Assembly: GCA_035274845.1 (NCBI GenBank)
Contig: DATENU010000022.1
Location: forward strand, 186,001-250,000
From: Chthoniobacterales bacterium
GTDB lineage: Bacteria > Verrucomicrobiota > Verrucomicrobiia > Chthoniobacterales > UBA10450
DNA length: 64,000 nucleotides
Direction of reading: 5' to 3'
Part shown: piece by piece, positions 30,020-37,262 of the stretch
Layout of the letters: the number at the start of each line of letters is the position of its first letter
Position numbering within the stretch: the stretch's first letter is position 1
Notes under the pieces: generated by a model
Databases searched by the model: none
What the model was told of the DNA's origin: nothing
What the model saw: only the letters and a program-made list of their open reading frames with translations
Position numbers and translations under genes: made by a program

Positions 30020-30784
30020 ATGCGAGTCCTCCCTCTCTTGAGTCTCCTCCTGTTTGCTGCGTCCGCATTCGCCGGCGACGACCAATGCCCGCCGCGCTTC
30101 TCCTACTGCGGCTATTCGGGTCCGGCGCAATGGCCGAATATTCAGATACCGGACAAGGAGAACCAATGCGGGGGCACGAGGCAATCACCCATTGATCTGC
30201 CGAAACTAGCGCCTACGCCAGGCCCGCGGATCCAGGTAGCGTACCTCGACGGCAGGGCGACGATTCGGAACACGGGCTATGACATCGAGGTCACACCCGT
30301 CGAGGCCAACAGCAAGATCACGATCAACAAGGTTGAGTACACGCTGGTCAAGTTTCACTTCCATGTTCCAAGCGAGCATCACATCGAGGGGGCGGAAAAA
30401 CCGGCCGAGATGCACGTCGTCCATACCCGGATCGACGGCGGCACGACCTACTACGCGGTTATTGGTGTAATCCTGGACAAGGGCCCCGACCATCCCGCTT
30501 TAGAGCCCGTGTTCAAGAGCCTTCCGAAGACTGTTTGCGAGAAGTCCGGCCAGGTGCCGATCGCTTTCAGCAAACTGCTGCCGCAGGAGCTGGGCAACTA
30601 TTACACCTATGCCGGCTCTCTCACCACGCCACCCTGCACGCAGACCGTCACCTGGTATGTCCTCGGTACACCCCAAACGATCCGGGAGGCGGGCCTGATG
30701 AATCTGCGCGCCCTCGGTAACAATGCCCGACTCATTCAGGTTAACAAACCACCGTTGCCAGTCACGTACGTCCGTCCGCAATAG
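30020..30784 (+). CDS. Alpha-class carbonic anhydrase, exported
   Basis: It interconverts CO2 and bicarbonate. The 254 residues begin with a signal peptide (MRVLPLLSLLLFAASAFAGD). The family pattern is clear: CGGTRQSPIDL near 52, the zinc ligands in FHFHVPSEHH near 113 and MHVVH near 132, and SLTTPPCTQTVTWYVL near 197. Both Cys of the usual disulfide (CGGT and PPCTQ) are present, which suits a periplasmic location. It diverges from argF and converges on argD, so it sits inside the arginine gene group. It might supply bicarbonate for carbamoyl phosphate, but export makes a direct link uncertain. Confidence 0.93.
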   Translation: MRVLPLLSLLLFAASAFAGDDQCPPRFSYCGYSGPAQWPNIQIPDKENQCGGTRQSPIDLPKLAPTPGPRIQVAYLDGRATIRNTGYDIEVTPVEANSKITINKVEYTLVKFHFHVPSEHHIEGAEKPAEMHVVHTRIDGGTTYYAVIGVILDKGPDHPALEPVFKSLPKTVCEKSGQVPIAFSKLLPQELGNYYTYAGSLTTPPCTQTVTWYVLGTPQTIREAGLMNLRALGNNARLIQVNKPPLPVTYVRPQ

Positions 30785-30804
30785 GGCCGAACGCGCCTGT
30801 GGAA

Positions 30805-32094
30805 TTAGGCCGCCAGCGCGGCGACGACCACTTCGATCGCGCGCAACCCTTCCATCGCTTCCGGCCGGGTGAGGTTCAGGGCGGGCAACAGGCGAATCAC
30901 GGAGGTTGCGGCCGGGACGGTGAGCACACCTGCGGCGTGCAGACGGTCGACGACTTGCAACGCCGGCGCTTTCTCGCTTTTGCCGAAGCCGGGCGCATCC
31001 GCGCGAAACTCCAAACCAATCATCAAACCGAACCCGCGCACCTCTTTCAACACCGTCGGGAATTTCCGGATCAATCGTTGCAGCTCGCCAGTCATGAAGG
31101 CGCCCAGGTCGCGCGCATTCTCCGCGAGCTGATCGCGCCCTATGACTTCAAGGACCTTCAGCGCCACCGCGCAGCCGAGCGGATTACCGCCGAAGGTCGT
31201 GGCGTGGGTGCCGGCGGAAAGAACCTCCGCATATTTTTCGCTCACCCAGAACGCACCGATCGGGAAACCGCCCCCGAGCCCCTTCGCCATCGAGATGGCG
31301 TCCGGCACAAATGTTTCCGCGCCGGGCACATCTTCGAGAATGCGCTGCCAGCCGTGGAACTTGCCCGTCCGAAAGTGACCGGCCTGCACTTCGTCGAGCA
31401 GGAGCAACATGCCCCGCTCATCGCAAAGCTTCCGCAGGCCGAGCAGATATTCGGTCGTCGCGGGCGTGATCCCGCTTTCGCCCTGGATCGATTCGATAAG
31501 AATCGCCGCGGTTTTTGGCGTGACCGCCGAGCGCGTCGCCTCCAGATCGTTGAACGGAACCTGCCGGAAACCGTCCACCATCGGCTCGAAACCCTTCTTC
31601 ACTTTTTCCTGACCGGTCGCGGCGATCCCGGCCAGGGTGCGTCCATGAAATGATCCGTCGGTCGTGAGCACTTCGTAGCGGCCGGCGTCATGGCCGAACT
31701 TGCGCGCCAGCTTGTAGAGGCCTTCGTTCGCTTCAGCGCCGCTATTGCAAAAAAAGCAGCGACCCGACCCGATCAGCCCGACCAGCGCTTCCGCGAGCCG
31801 GGCCTGCGGCTTCGTGAAATAGAGATTGGAGACGTGAAGCAGTTTTCGCGATTGCTCGAGGAGTGCCTCGGTGATCTCCGGGTTTGCGTGGCCCAGCGCG
31901 CAGACGGCGATGCCGCCGCCAAGATCGAGGTAACGCTTTCCCGCAACGTCGTAAACGTAGCTGCCCTCGCCATGGTCCAGCGCAAGATCGAAACGCGCGT
32001 AGGATGGAACCACGTTCCGTTGATACTGCTTCCGAATATCGCTCAGCCGATCGACCTTGATCGCTTTCATCTCCCCGCCGATTTCCATCTTCAC
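30805..32094 (-). CDS. argD: Acetylornithine aminotransferase
   Basis: A PLP-dependent class III aminotransferase of 429 residues that converts N-acetylglutamate semialdehyde to N-acetylornithine. FFCNSGAEANE near 113 and SFHGRTLAG near 148 bind the cofactor, LLLDEVQAGHFRTG near 228 has the PLP Asp, and AISMAKGLGGGFPIGAF near 268 has the Schiff-base Lys. The GTG at 32092-32094 overlaps the argB TGA (GTGA), implying coupled translation. The ATGs at 32086-32088 and 32068-32070 are alternatives. It is the last gene of the argCJBD operon, with 20 bp to the convergent carbonic anhydrase. Confidence 0.95.
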   Translation of the reverse strand: MKMEIGGEMKAIKVDRLSDIRKQYQRNVVPSYARFDLALDHGEGSYVYDVAGKRYLDLGGGIAVCALGHANPEITEALLEQSRKLLHVSNLYFTKPQARLAEALVGLIGSGRCFFCNSGAEANEGLYKLARKFGHDAGRYEVLTTDGSFHGRTLAGIAATGQEKVKKGFEPMVDGFRQVPFNDLEATRSAVTPKTAAILIESIQGESGITPATTEYLLGLRKLCDERGMLLLLDEVQAGHFRTGKFHGWQRILEDVPGAETFVPDAISMAKGLGGGFPIGAFWVSEKYAEVLSAGTHATTFGGNPLGCAVALKVLEVIGRDQLAENARDLGAFMTGELQRLIRKFPTVLKEVRGFGLMIGLEFRADAPGFGKSEKAPALQVVDRLHAAGVLTVPAATSVIRLLPALNLTRPEAMEGLRAIEVVVAALAA

Positions 32095-32966
32095 AGCACC
32101 ACCTCCGTCCCCACTCCAGCGTCCGTAAAGATTTCCAAGAGGATCGAGTGCGGGACGCGGCCATCGACGAATTGCACCTTCTCCACGCCGCTCTGGATTG
32201 CGGCCACGGCGCTATCCACCTTGGGGATCATCCCCTCGCCCACGATCCCGCGCGTCTTCAGCTCGGGCACTTCACTCGCACTCAGGTGGCGCATCAGGGA
32301 ATCTGGGTCGTTCGGGTCGCGCAGCAACCCGGGAACGTCGCTCATGAAAACGAGCCGGCGCGCCCAGAGCGCGATTGCCGCCCGGGCCGCGGCGACATCG
32401 GCATTGCAATTGTAGATGCGGCCATCCTCGCCCCGCGCGGTCGGGCTGATTACCGGGGTGAGCCCGCGCCGGATGCATTCCCGCAACGGCGCCACGTTCA
32501 CGTCATAAACTTCGCCGACGTAGCCAAGGTCGATCTGGCTGCCGTTCTCGTCGTTAGGCCAGAATTTCCGGCAGCGAAAGATTTCCGTGCCGGCAAAGCC
32601 CCGGGCCCGGCCGCCCAGCTCTTCGATCGCTCGGACGATTTCCGGATTGATCTCACGGGAAAGAACTTCATCCACGACCTGCACGGTCGCTTCGTCGGTG
32701 ACCCGCTGGCCTTGGAGAAACGTGGTCGTCAGGCCCGCTGACTCGAGCGCACGAGTCACGGCTTTGCCACCGCCGTGCACCACCACCGGGTTGATCCCGA
32801 CAGCTTCCAAGAACACGATTTCGCGCGCGACCCGATGACGTTCCGCCGGGTCGGGCGAATCCATGAAGCTGCCGCCGTATTTCACGACGAAGACCTCGCC
32901 GCGAAACCGTTGAATGTATGGCAATGCTTCGAGGAGCGTTCCGGCTTTGGTGATGATTTCCTGCAT
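32091..32966 (-). CDS. argB: Acetylglutamate kinase
   Basis: It phosphorylates N-acetylglutamate, the second step of the pathway. Visible motifs are VVKYGGSFM near 28, VVVHGGGKAVT near 62, a central YVGEVYDVN stretch, ADVAAARAAIALWARRLVFMSDVPGLL near 190-215 and VGEGMIPKVDSAV near 241, all typical. The 291 residues are of normal length. It starts 9 bp after the argJ stop and overlaps argD by GTGA. The N-terminal ~20 residues before VVKYGG may form the extra helix seen in arginine-inhibited enzymes, but this cannot be settled by eye. Confidence 0.96.
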   Translation of the reverse strand: MQEIITKAGTLLEALPYIQRFRGEVFVVKYGGSFMDSPDPAERHRVAREIVFLEAVGINPVVVHGGGKAVTRALESAGLTTTFLQGQRVTDEATVQVVDEVLSREINPEIVRAIEELGGRARGFAGTEIFRCRKFWPNDENGSQIDLGYVGEVYDVNVAPLRECIRRGLTPVISPTARGEDGRIYNCNADVAAARAAIALWARRLVFMSDVPGLLRDPNDPDSLMRHLSASEVPELKTRGIVGEGMIPKVDSAVAAIQSGVEKVQFVDGRVPHSILLEIFTDAGVGTEVVL

Positions 32967-32975
32967 GGCCCCGCA

Positions 32976-34325
32976 TTAACCACCGAGCGAACTCGGATCG
33001 CTCAAATCGCCCTTGTTAAACTCCACGTACTCTTCCGTCAGATCGCTCGTGTAAAGGACGCAATCATGGCGGCCGTTGTTCAGGAAAATATGAAGATCGA
33101 ACTCGGGCCCGGCCACGATGGCTCCGAGCGTCTGCAACGCGACGCGAGTCGGTTGCCCGCGGCGAACGGCAAACGTGACCTTCTTCTTCCCTGGCCGGCT
33201 GTAGCCTACGTCCACTTTGCTCTCGTCGACCTTCGCCGGGGAATAGCCCATCGCGCACAGGATGCGGCCCCAGTTCGGATCGCCGCCGAACCAGCTCGTT
33301 TTCACCAGCGTGCTGTTCGCCACGGAGCGCGCGACCGCCTCGGCGTCAGCCGCCGTTCGAGCTCCATGGACGCGCAGGATTATGAAACGCGTAACGCCCT
33401 CGCCATCGCGCACGATCATCTTCGCCAGCTCAAGCGTTACAAAGTTGAGCGCTTGTTGAAAAAGCCCGAGACCCGCCGGCCCATTGCCAGCCAAACCATT
33501 CGCCAAAATCAGCACCGTATCGTTGGTGCTCATGTCGCCATCGACCGTGATACGGTTGAAGCTTTGCGCGACGGCGCGCTCCAAGGCAGTTTTCAAATCG
33601 TCGCTCGCAATCGCCGCGTCGGTCGTCAGGAATCCGAGCATCGTTGCGTGCGGCGCCATCCCTGGCTGAATCATTCCAGCGCCTTTGCAAATTCCACCGA
33701 TTCGAACGGGAACGCCGCCAAGCTCGAACTCAACGGCGATCTCTTTCCGGCGCGTGTCGGAAGTCATGATCGCTTCGGCGGTTTCGCGAGCGGCCTCCGG
33801 GCTGCGCGCCAGTCGCTGCGCGGCATCCAGAATCCCGCGCTCCACATTCGCCATCGGCATCGGCACCCCGATCCGGCCCGTCGACGCGACGAGGACGTCC
33901 TTCGGGGTAATTTTCCTGTAGCGGCGGTCTCTGACCGTCGACCGATCGCCAGTAATTTTATTTCGGCGGTCAGAGACCGCCGCTACAGCGGACGCCGTCC
34001 AGCGCGTCATTTCCTGAGCGTCGGCCAACCCACGAGCACCCGTGCATGCGTTGGCGTTTCCGGAATTGACCACAATGCCCCGCACGAAGCGACGGCGGCA
34101 ATTTTTCGCGCTCACTTTTACCGGCGCCGCGCAAACCTGGTTGGTGGTGAACATCCCGGCGACCGCCGCCGGAATATCGGAGACAATCAACGCGAGATCG
34201 CGCTTCCGGCCTTTCTCCGAGCCTTTGCCGGTCCCGAGCCGCTTAATGTCGCAAAAAACGGCGGCGGCCTTGAATCCGCGAGGGGCGCAAATCGAGCCGT
34301 CAATTTTTCGGAACGAGTCCTTCAC
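32976..34325 (-). CDS. argJ: Glutamate N-acetyltransferase / ornithine acetyltransferase, with REPIN insertion
   Basis: It transfers acetyl from acetylornithine to glutamate (cyclic pathway) and may also use acetyl-CoA. Landmarks are GMFTTNQVCAAPV, IVVNSGNANACTG, DVLVASTGRIGVPMP, GGICKGAGMIQPGMAPHATML with the Thr of autoprocessing, ITVDGDMSTNDTV and GGDPNWGRIL. The start is the GTG at 34323-34325, overlapping the argC TGA (GTGA); the frame is open further to 34370. Between DAQEMTRWTASA and KITPKDVLVAS lie ~24 extra residues (VAAVSDRR to RDRRYR) coded by a palindromic element. They sit in the alpha subunit, before the cleavage site. No frameshift results, so the enzyme is probably still active. 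Confidence 0.94.
   Translation of the reverse strand: MKDSFRKIDGSICAPRGFKAAAVFCDIKRLGTGKGSEKGRKRDLALIVSDIPAAVAGMFTTNQVCAAPVKVSAKNCRRRFVRGIVVNSGNANACTGARGLADAQEMTRWTASAVAAVSDRRNKITGDRSTVRDRRYRKITPKDVLVASTGRIGVPMPMANVERGILDAAQRLARSPEAARETAEAIMTSDTRRKEIAVEFELGGVPVRIGGICKGAGMIQPGMAPHATMLGFLTTDAAIASDDLKTALERAVAQSFNRITVDGDMSTNDTVLILANGLAGNGPAGLGLFQQALNFVTLELAKMIVRDGEGVTRFIILRVHGARTAADAEAVARSVANSTLVKTSWFGGDPNWGRILCAMGYSPAKVDESKVDVGYSRPGKKKVTFAVRRGQPTRVALQTLGAIVAGPEFDLHIFLNNGRHDCVLYTSDLTEEYVEFNKGDLSDPSSLGG
33916..33988. repeat. REPIN-like palindrome inside argJ
   Basis: Arms 33916-33937 and 33967-33988 are perfect inverse complements (22 bp), each beginning CTGTAGCGGCGG from the outside. They are separated by 29 bp. 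The frame used in argJ is the only one of three on the left arm free of TAG or TGA. Same family as 27597-27661. Confidence 0.93.
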
Positions 34326-35347
34326 AGCAATCCCGCGGTCTGCTCGTAACCGCGCATCAAATTGAAACATTGGATCGCCTGGCCGCTGGCGCCTTTGAGC
34401 AAATTATCCTCGGCGCTCATGACGATGAGGCGGCCCGTGCGTGGATCGTGGCGCCAGGCGATTTCGATGACGTTGGAGCCGATGACGTTCTTCGTATCAG
34501 GCAAGGCCTTCTCTCCCAGCAGGCGAACAAAAGGAGCGTCCGCGTAGGCGTTCTGGAACGCCGCGCCGATGCGTTGTCCGTCCGTCGGCGTGAGATAGAG
34601 AGTCGTGAGGATACCGCGATTCACCGGGACCAAATGGGGCGTGAATTGAATCTTGATCGAGCTTCCAGCTGCGATCGACAATTCCTGCTCGATCTCGGCC
34701 AGATGCCGATGTTTCGGCACGCCATAGGGCCGGACGCTTTCGTTACATTCCACAAAGAGATAATCGAGCTCAGCCTTCCGGCCGGCTCCACTCACCCCGC
34801 TCAGGCTCGAAGCGATGATGCTGCCCGGCTCGATCAATTTCTCTCGCAGGAGCGGGATCAACGGCAAAAGAATACTCGTCGGATAACAACCCGGGCAGGC
34901 GATCAAGCGCGCCTCCCGAATCTTGTCCGAATAAATCTCCGGCAAGCCATAGACCGCGCCGTCGAGCAAATCGGGCGCGCCGTGTTCGTGACCGTAGAAC
35001 TCCCGATAGATTTCCGGGTTTCTGATCCGGAAGTCCGCGCTGAGATCGATGACGCGCGCGCCCAGTTGCAGAAGCGGCGCGGCGAACTCGGCCGCCACGC
35101 CATGGGGCAAAGCAAGGAAGACGACCTCGGCGTCGGCGCTCAACTTTTCGGCGGATGGTTCGCTGAACCGGACCGAGTGCGCGGCGGAATGCAAACCAGT
35201 GCGCGGGAAAACGTCGGCGACACTCCTGCCCGCAAACTGCCTCGAGGTACAGGCCACGAGCTCCGCGCCCGGATGCCGCAAAAGCAGCCGGACCAGCTCC
35301 TCGCCGGTGTATCCGGAAGCGCCCACCACCGCGACCCTGGTTTTCAT
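34322..35347 (-). CDS. argC: N-acetyl-gamma-glutamyl-phosphate reductase
   Basis: It reduces the phosphate made by ArgB, using NADPH, to the semialdehyde. The 341 residues start MKTRVAVVGASGYTGEELVRLL with the nucleotide loop. VFLALPHGVA lies near 75, the catalytic Cys is in LIACPGCYPTS near 145, and SGVSGAGRKA near 180. The C-terminal HRHLAEIEQEL motif is also present. The ATG at 35345-35347 is chosen because the upstream extension runs into a palindrome. It heads the argCJBD operon, whose promoter should lie in the ~180-bp spacer to floA. Confidence 0.96.
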   Translation of the reverse strand: MKTRVAVVGASGYTGEELVRLLLRHPGAELVACTSRQFAGRSVADVFPRTGLHSAAHSVRFSEPSAEKLSADAEVVFLALPHGVAAEFAAPLLQLGARVIDLSADFRIRNPEIYREFYGHEHGAPDLLDGAVYGLPEIYSDKIREARLIACPGCYPTSILLPLIPLLREKLIEPGSIIASSLSGVSGAGRKAELDYLFVECNESVRPYGVPKHRHLAEIEQELSIAAGSSIKIQFTPHLVPVNRGILTTLYLTPTDGQRIGAAFQNAYADAPFVRLLGEKALPDTKNVIGSNVIEIAWRHDPRTGRLIVMSAEDNLLKGASGQAIQCFNLMRGYEQTAGLL

Positions 35348-35398
35348 TGCGCGCAATGCGTATTCCGTCTCGCGGGGATTGCAACGAAAGATTGCGTT

Positions 35399-35481
35399 GG
35401 TAGGGACGTCGCGCTGCGGCGTCCGCCCAGCGAACCACTCTGGGCGCACTACCGCGGACGCCGCAGCGCGGCGTCCCTACC
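35399..35481. repeat. REPIN-like palindrome between argC and floA
   Basis: Arms 35399-35426 and 35454-35481 are inverse complements over 28 bp with one mismatch. Each begins GGTAGGGACG from the outside and has an internal hairpin (GGACG..CGTCC). It sits 52 bp upstream of argC and 48 bp upstream of floA, where promoters or 5' leaders are expected. Confidence 0.92.
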
Positions 35482-35529
35482 ATTCGGAATAGACTTCACG
35501 TGCCGAATCGGCCCCGCTAATCTGCCCCC

Positions 35530-36546
35530 ATGGAGTCGCTTTATCTCGTCGTCATCGCGGTCGTTGCCCTGGTCGCTTTTATCCTCTGCATCATTGTCTT
35601 CCGGTTCTTCAATTTTTGGCTTCGGGCCCGGCTCGCCAATGCGCCCGTGGGGTTATTCAAGATGTTTGGAATGAGCCTGCGAAAGGTGCCGGTCGGAATG
35701 GTGGTCGACAATCGCATCACCGCCGTCAAAGCCGGCATTGATATCCCGAGCGATCCGCTCGAGGCGCATTACCTCGCGGGTGGTGACGTTAACCAGGTGA
35801 TCCTCGCCCTGATTGCGGCGGACAAGGCCGGCATTTCGCTCGACTACAATCGGGCCTGCGCGATCGACCTGGCGACGAAAGGCACCGGCAAAACCGTGCT
35901 CGAAGCCGTTCGCACCAGCATCAATCCGAAAGTGATCGACGTGCCCAACCCGAGCATGGGCCGGCAAACGATCGATGGCGTCGCAAAGGATGGCATCGGC
36001 GCGAAGGTCAAAGCGCGGGTGACTGTCCGCTCGCATCTGGATCGCTTCGTCGGCGGCGCCACGGAAGAGACGATCATCGCCCGCGTCGGCGAAGGCATCG
36101 TGAGCGCCATCGGCTCGGCTGATTCCTACAAGGATGTGTTAGAAAATCCTGATCGAATTTCCAAAGCGGTCCTGGCCAAGGGACTCGATAGCAACACGGC
36201 CTTCGAGATTCTTTCCATCGACATCGCGGACGTGGACGTGGGCGACAACATCGGGGCGAAATTGCAGAGCGAACAGGCGGACGCCGACAAGCGAATTGCG
36301 CAGGCGAAGGCAGAGGTCCGCCGCGCCGCCGCGGTGGCGGTGGAGCAGGAGATGCGCGCCAAGACCCAGGAAATGCGCGCCAAAGTGGTGGAGGCGGAGT
36401 CGCTCGTTCCGCAGGCCATGGCCGACGCGTTTCGTTCCGGCAATCTCGGCATCATGGATTATGTGCGGATGAAAAATGTGCAGGCCGACACCACGATGCG
36501 GGAGTCGATCGCGGGCGGCGACAAACCGCGGACGGAAGGCACCTGA
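35530..36546 (+). CDS. floA: Flotillin-like protein FloA
   Basis: A 338-residue membrane-microdomain scaffold, close in size to Bacillus FloA. One N-terminal membrane helix ([20 protein letters not shown]) is followed by the flotillin/SPFH-like region (residues ~45-230). A coiled-coil Ala/Glu/Lys segment follows ([20 protein letters not shown]... EQEMRAK), and the C-terminus is [21 protein letters not shown]. The conserved start [19 protein letters not shown] is present. It likely organises membrane complexes. The next gene is 5 bp downstream, so the two probably form an operon. Confidence 0.92.
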   Translation: MESLYLVVIAVVALVAFILCIIVFRFFNFWLRARLANAPVGLFKMFGMSLRKVPVGMVVDNRITAVKAGIDIPSDPLEAHYLAGGDVNQVILALIAADKAGISLDYNRACAIDLATKGTGKTVLEAVRTSINPKVIDVPNPSMGRQTIDGVAKDGIGAKVKARVTVRSHLDRFVGGATEETIIARVGEGIVSAIGSADSYKDVLENPDRISKAVLAKGLDSNTAFEILSIDIADVDVGDNIGAKLQSEQADADKRIAQAKAEVRRAAAVAVEQEMRAKTQEMRAKVVEAESLVPQAMADAFRSGNLGIMDYVRMKNVQADTTMRESIAGGDKPRTEGT

Positions 36547-36551
36547 GAGCA

Positions 36552-37160
36552 ATGAGTCACGCTCTCCAAACTCTGGCGGCCAATATCCTCGATCATCCCT
36601 GGCTCATTCTTATTTTCGCGGCCATCGGATTCATCCAGTGGCTCGCGAAAAAAGGGAAAAGCTCGGAGAATGTTTCGGAACCTCCGCCACCGCCGTCTGA
36701 GCCGCTTCCGCGCAACAATCCGCAATCGGAAGAGGAACGGATCCGCCGTTTTCTGGAAGCGCTAGGTCAGCCCCGCGGCGCCCACCCGCCGCCCCCGGTC
36801 GCTCGACGACCAACGGTGCGTGGAGCGATGCCTCATGTGCCGCCTCTACCCTCGCCCCTTCCGCGGCTTAAGACTGTCCCTCCGCCGCTGCCCGCCGCCG
36901 TCGAACCGCCGCCAATGCCGCAACGATCGGAGCCGCAAATCCCCAGGCCAGTGCCAGTGAGCGAACTCAGCTTCGAAATCAGGCGGCCCGGCGAAGTCGA
37001 TGATCCATCTCGGCGCTCTGGCAAGGTCGCGCAGCCTGACCTCTCCACTTTAGCGGGCCGGTTGAAGACGACGCAAAGCCTGCGCGACGCTATCGTCTTG
37101 CGCGAAATTTTCGGACCTCCGCGCAGCTTGCAGCCGATTGACCTAACGAGCGGATTGTAA
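36552..37160 (+). CDS. Single-span proline-rich membrane protein
   Basis: 202 residues. An N-terminal helix (HPWLILIFAAIGFIQWLAK) is followed by a cytoplasmic region with several proline runs. A short acidic helix EEERIRRFLEALGQP lies near 60. The C-terminus (LKTTQSLRDAIVLREIFGPPRSL) is helical, and this kind of ending is often seen in partners of FloA-type genes. I do not recognise a named family. Its 5-bp gap from floA suggests it works with the flotillin. Confidence 0.7.
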   Translation: MSHALQTLAANILDHPWLILIFAAIGFIQWLAKKGKSSENVSEPPPPPSEPLPRNNPQSEEERIRRFLEALGQPRGAHPPPPVARRPTVRGAMPHVPPLPSPLPRLKTVPPPLPAAVEPPPMPQRSEPQIPRPVPVSELSFEIRRPGEVDDPSRRSGKVAQPDLSTLAGRLKTTQSLRDAIVLREIFGPPRSLQPIDLTSGL

Positions 37161-37180
37161 TCGACGCGAAGACACGCTGT

Positions 37181-37261
37181 TGTAGCGACGCCGCTCTGTC
37201 GGCGTACGGAAGCCGAAATACAGGCGGCGCGTTCTTACGGCGACAGAGCGCCGTCGCTACA
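37181..37261. repeat. REPIN-like palindrome between convergent genes
   Basis: Arms 37181-37206 and 37236-37261 are inverse complements over 26 bp with two mismatches. Each begins TGTAGCGACG from the outside and each has an inner hairpin (ACGCCG/CGGCGT). It lies two bases from the pbpC stop and 20 bp after the stop of the 36552 gene, so it may also act as a two-way terminator. Confidence 0.9.
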
Positions 37262-37262
37262 G

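Noticed and set aside
33916-33988. argJ as a frameshifted pseudogene
   Set aside because: The frame is continuous across the insertion and all catalytic motifs downstream are intact.
32775-34349. Plus-strand frame of 524 codons
   Set aside because: It lies antisense to argB and argJ, whose motifs are complete; a high-GC shadow.
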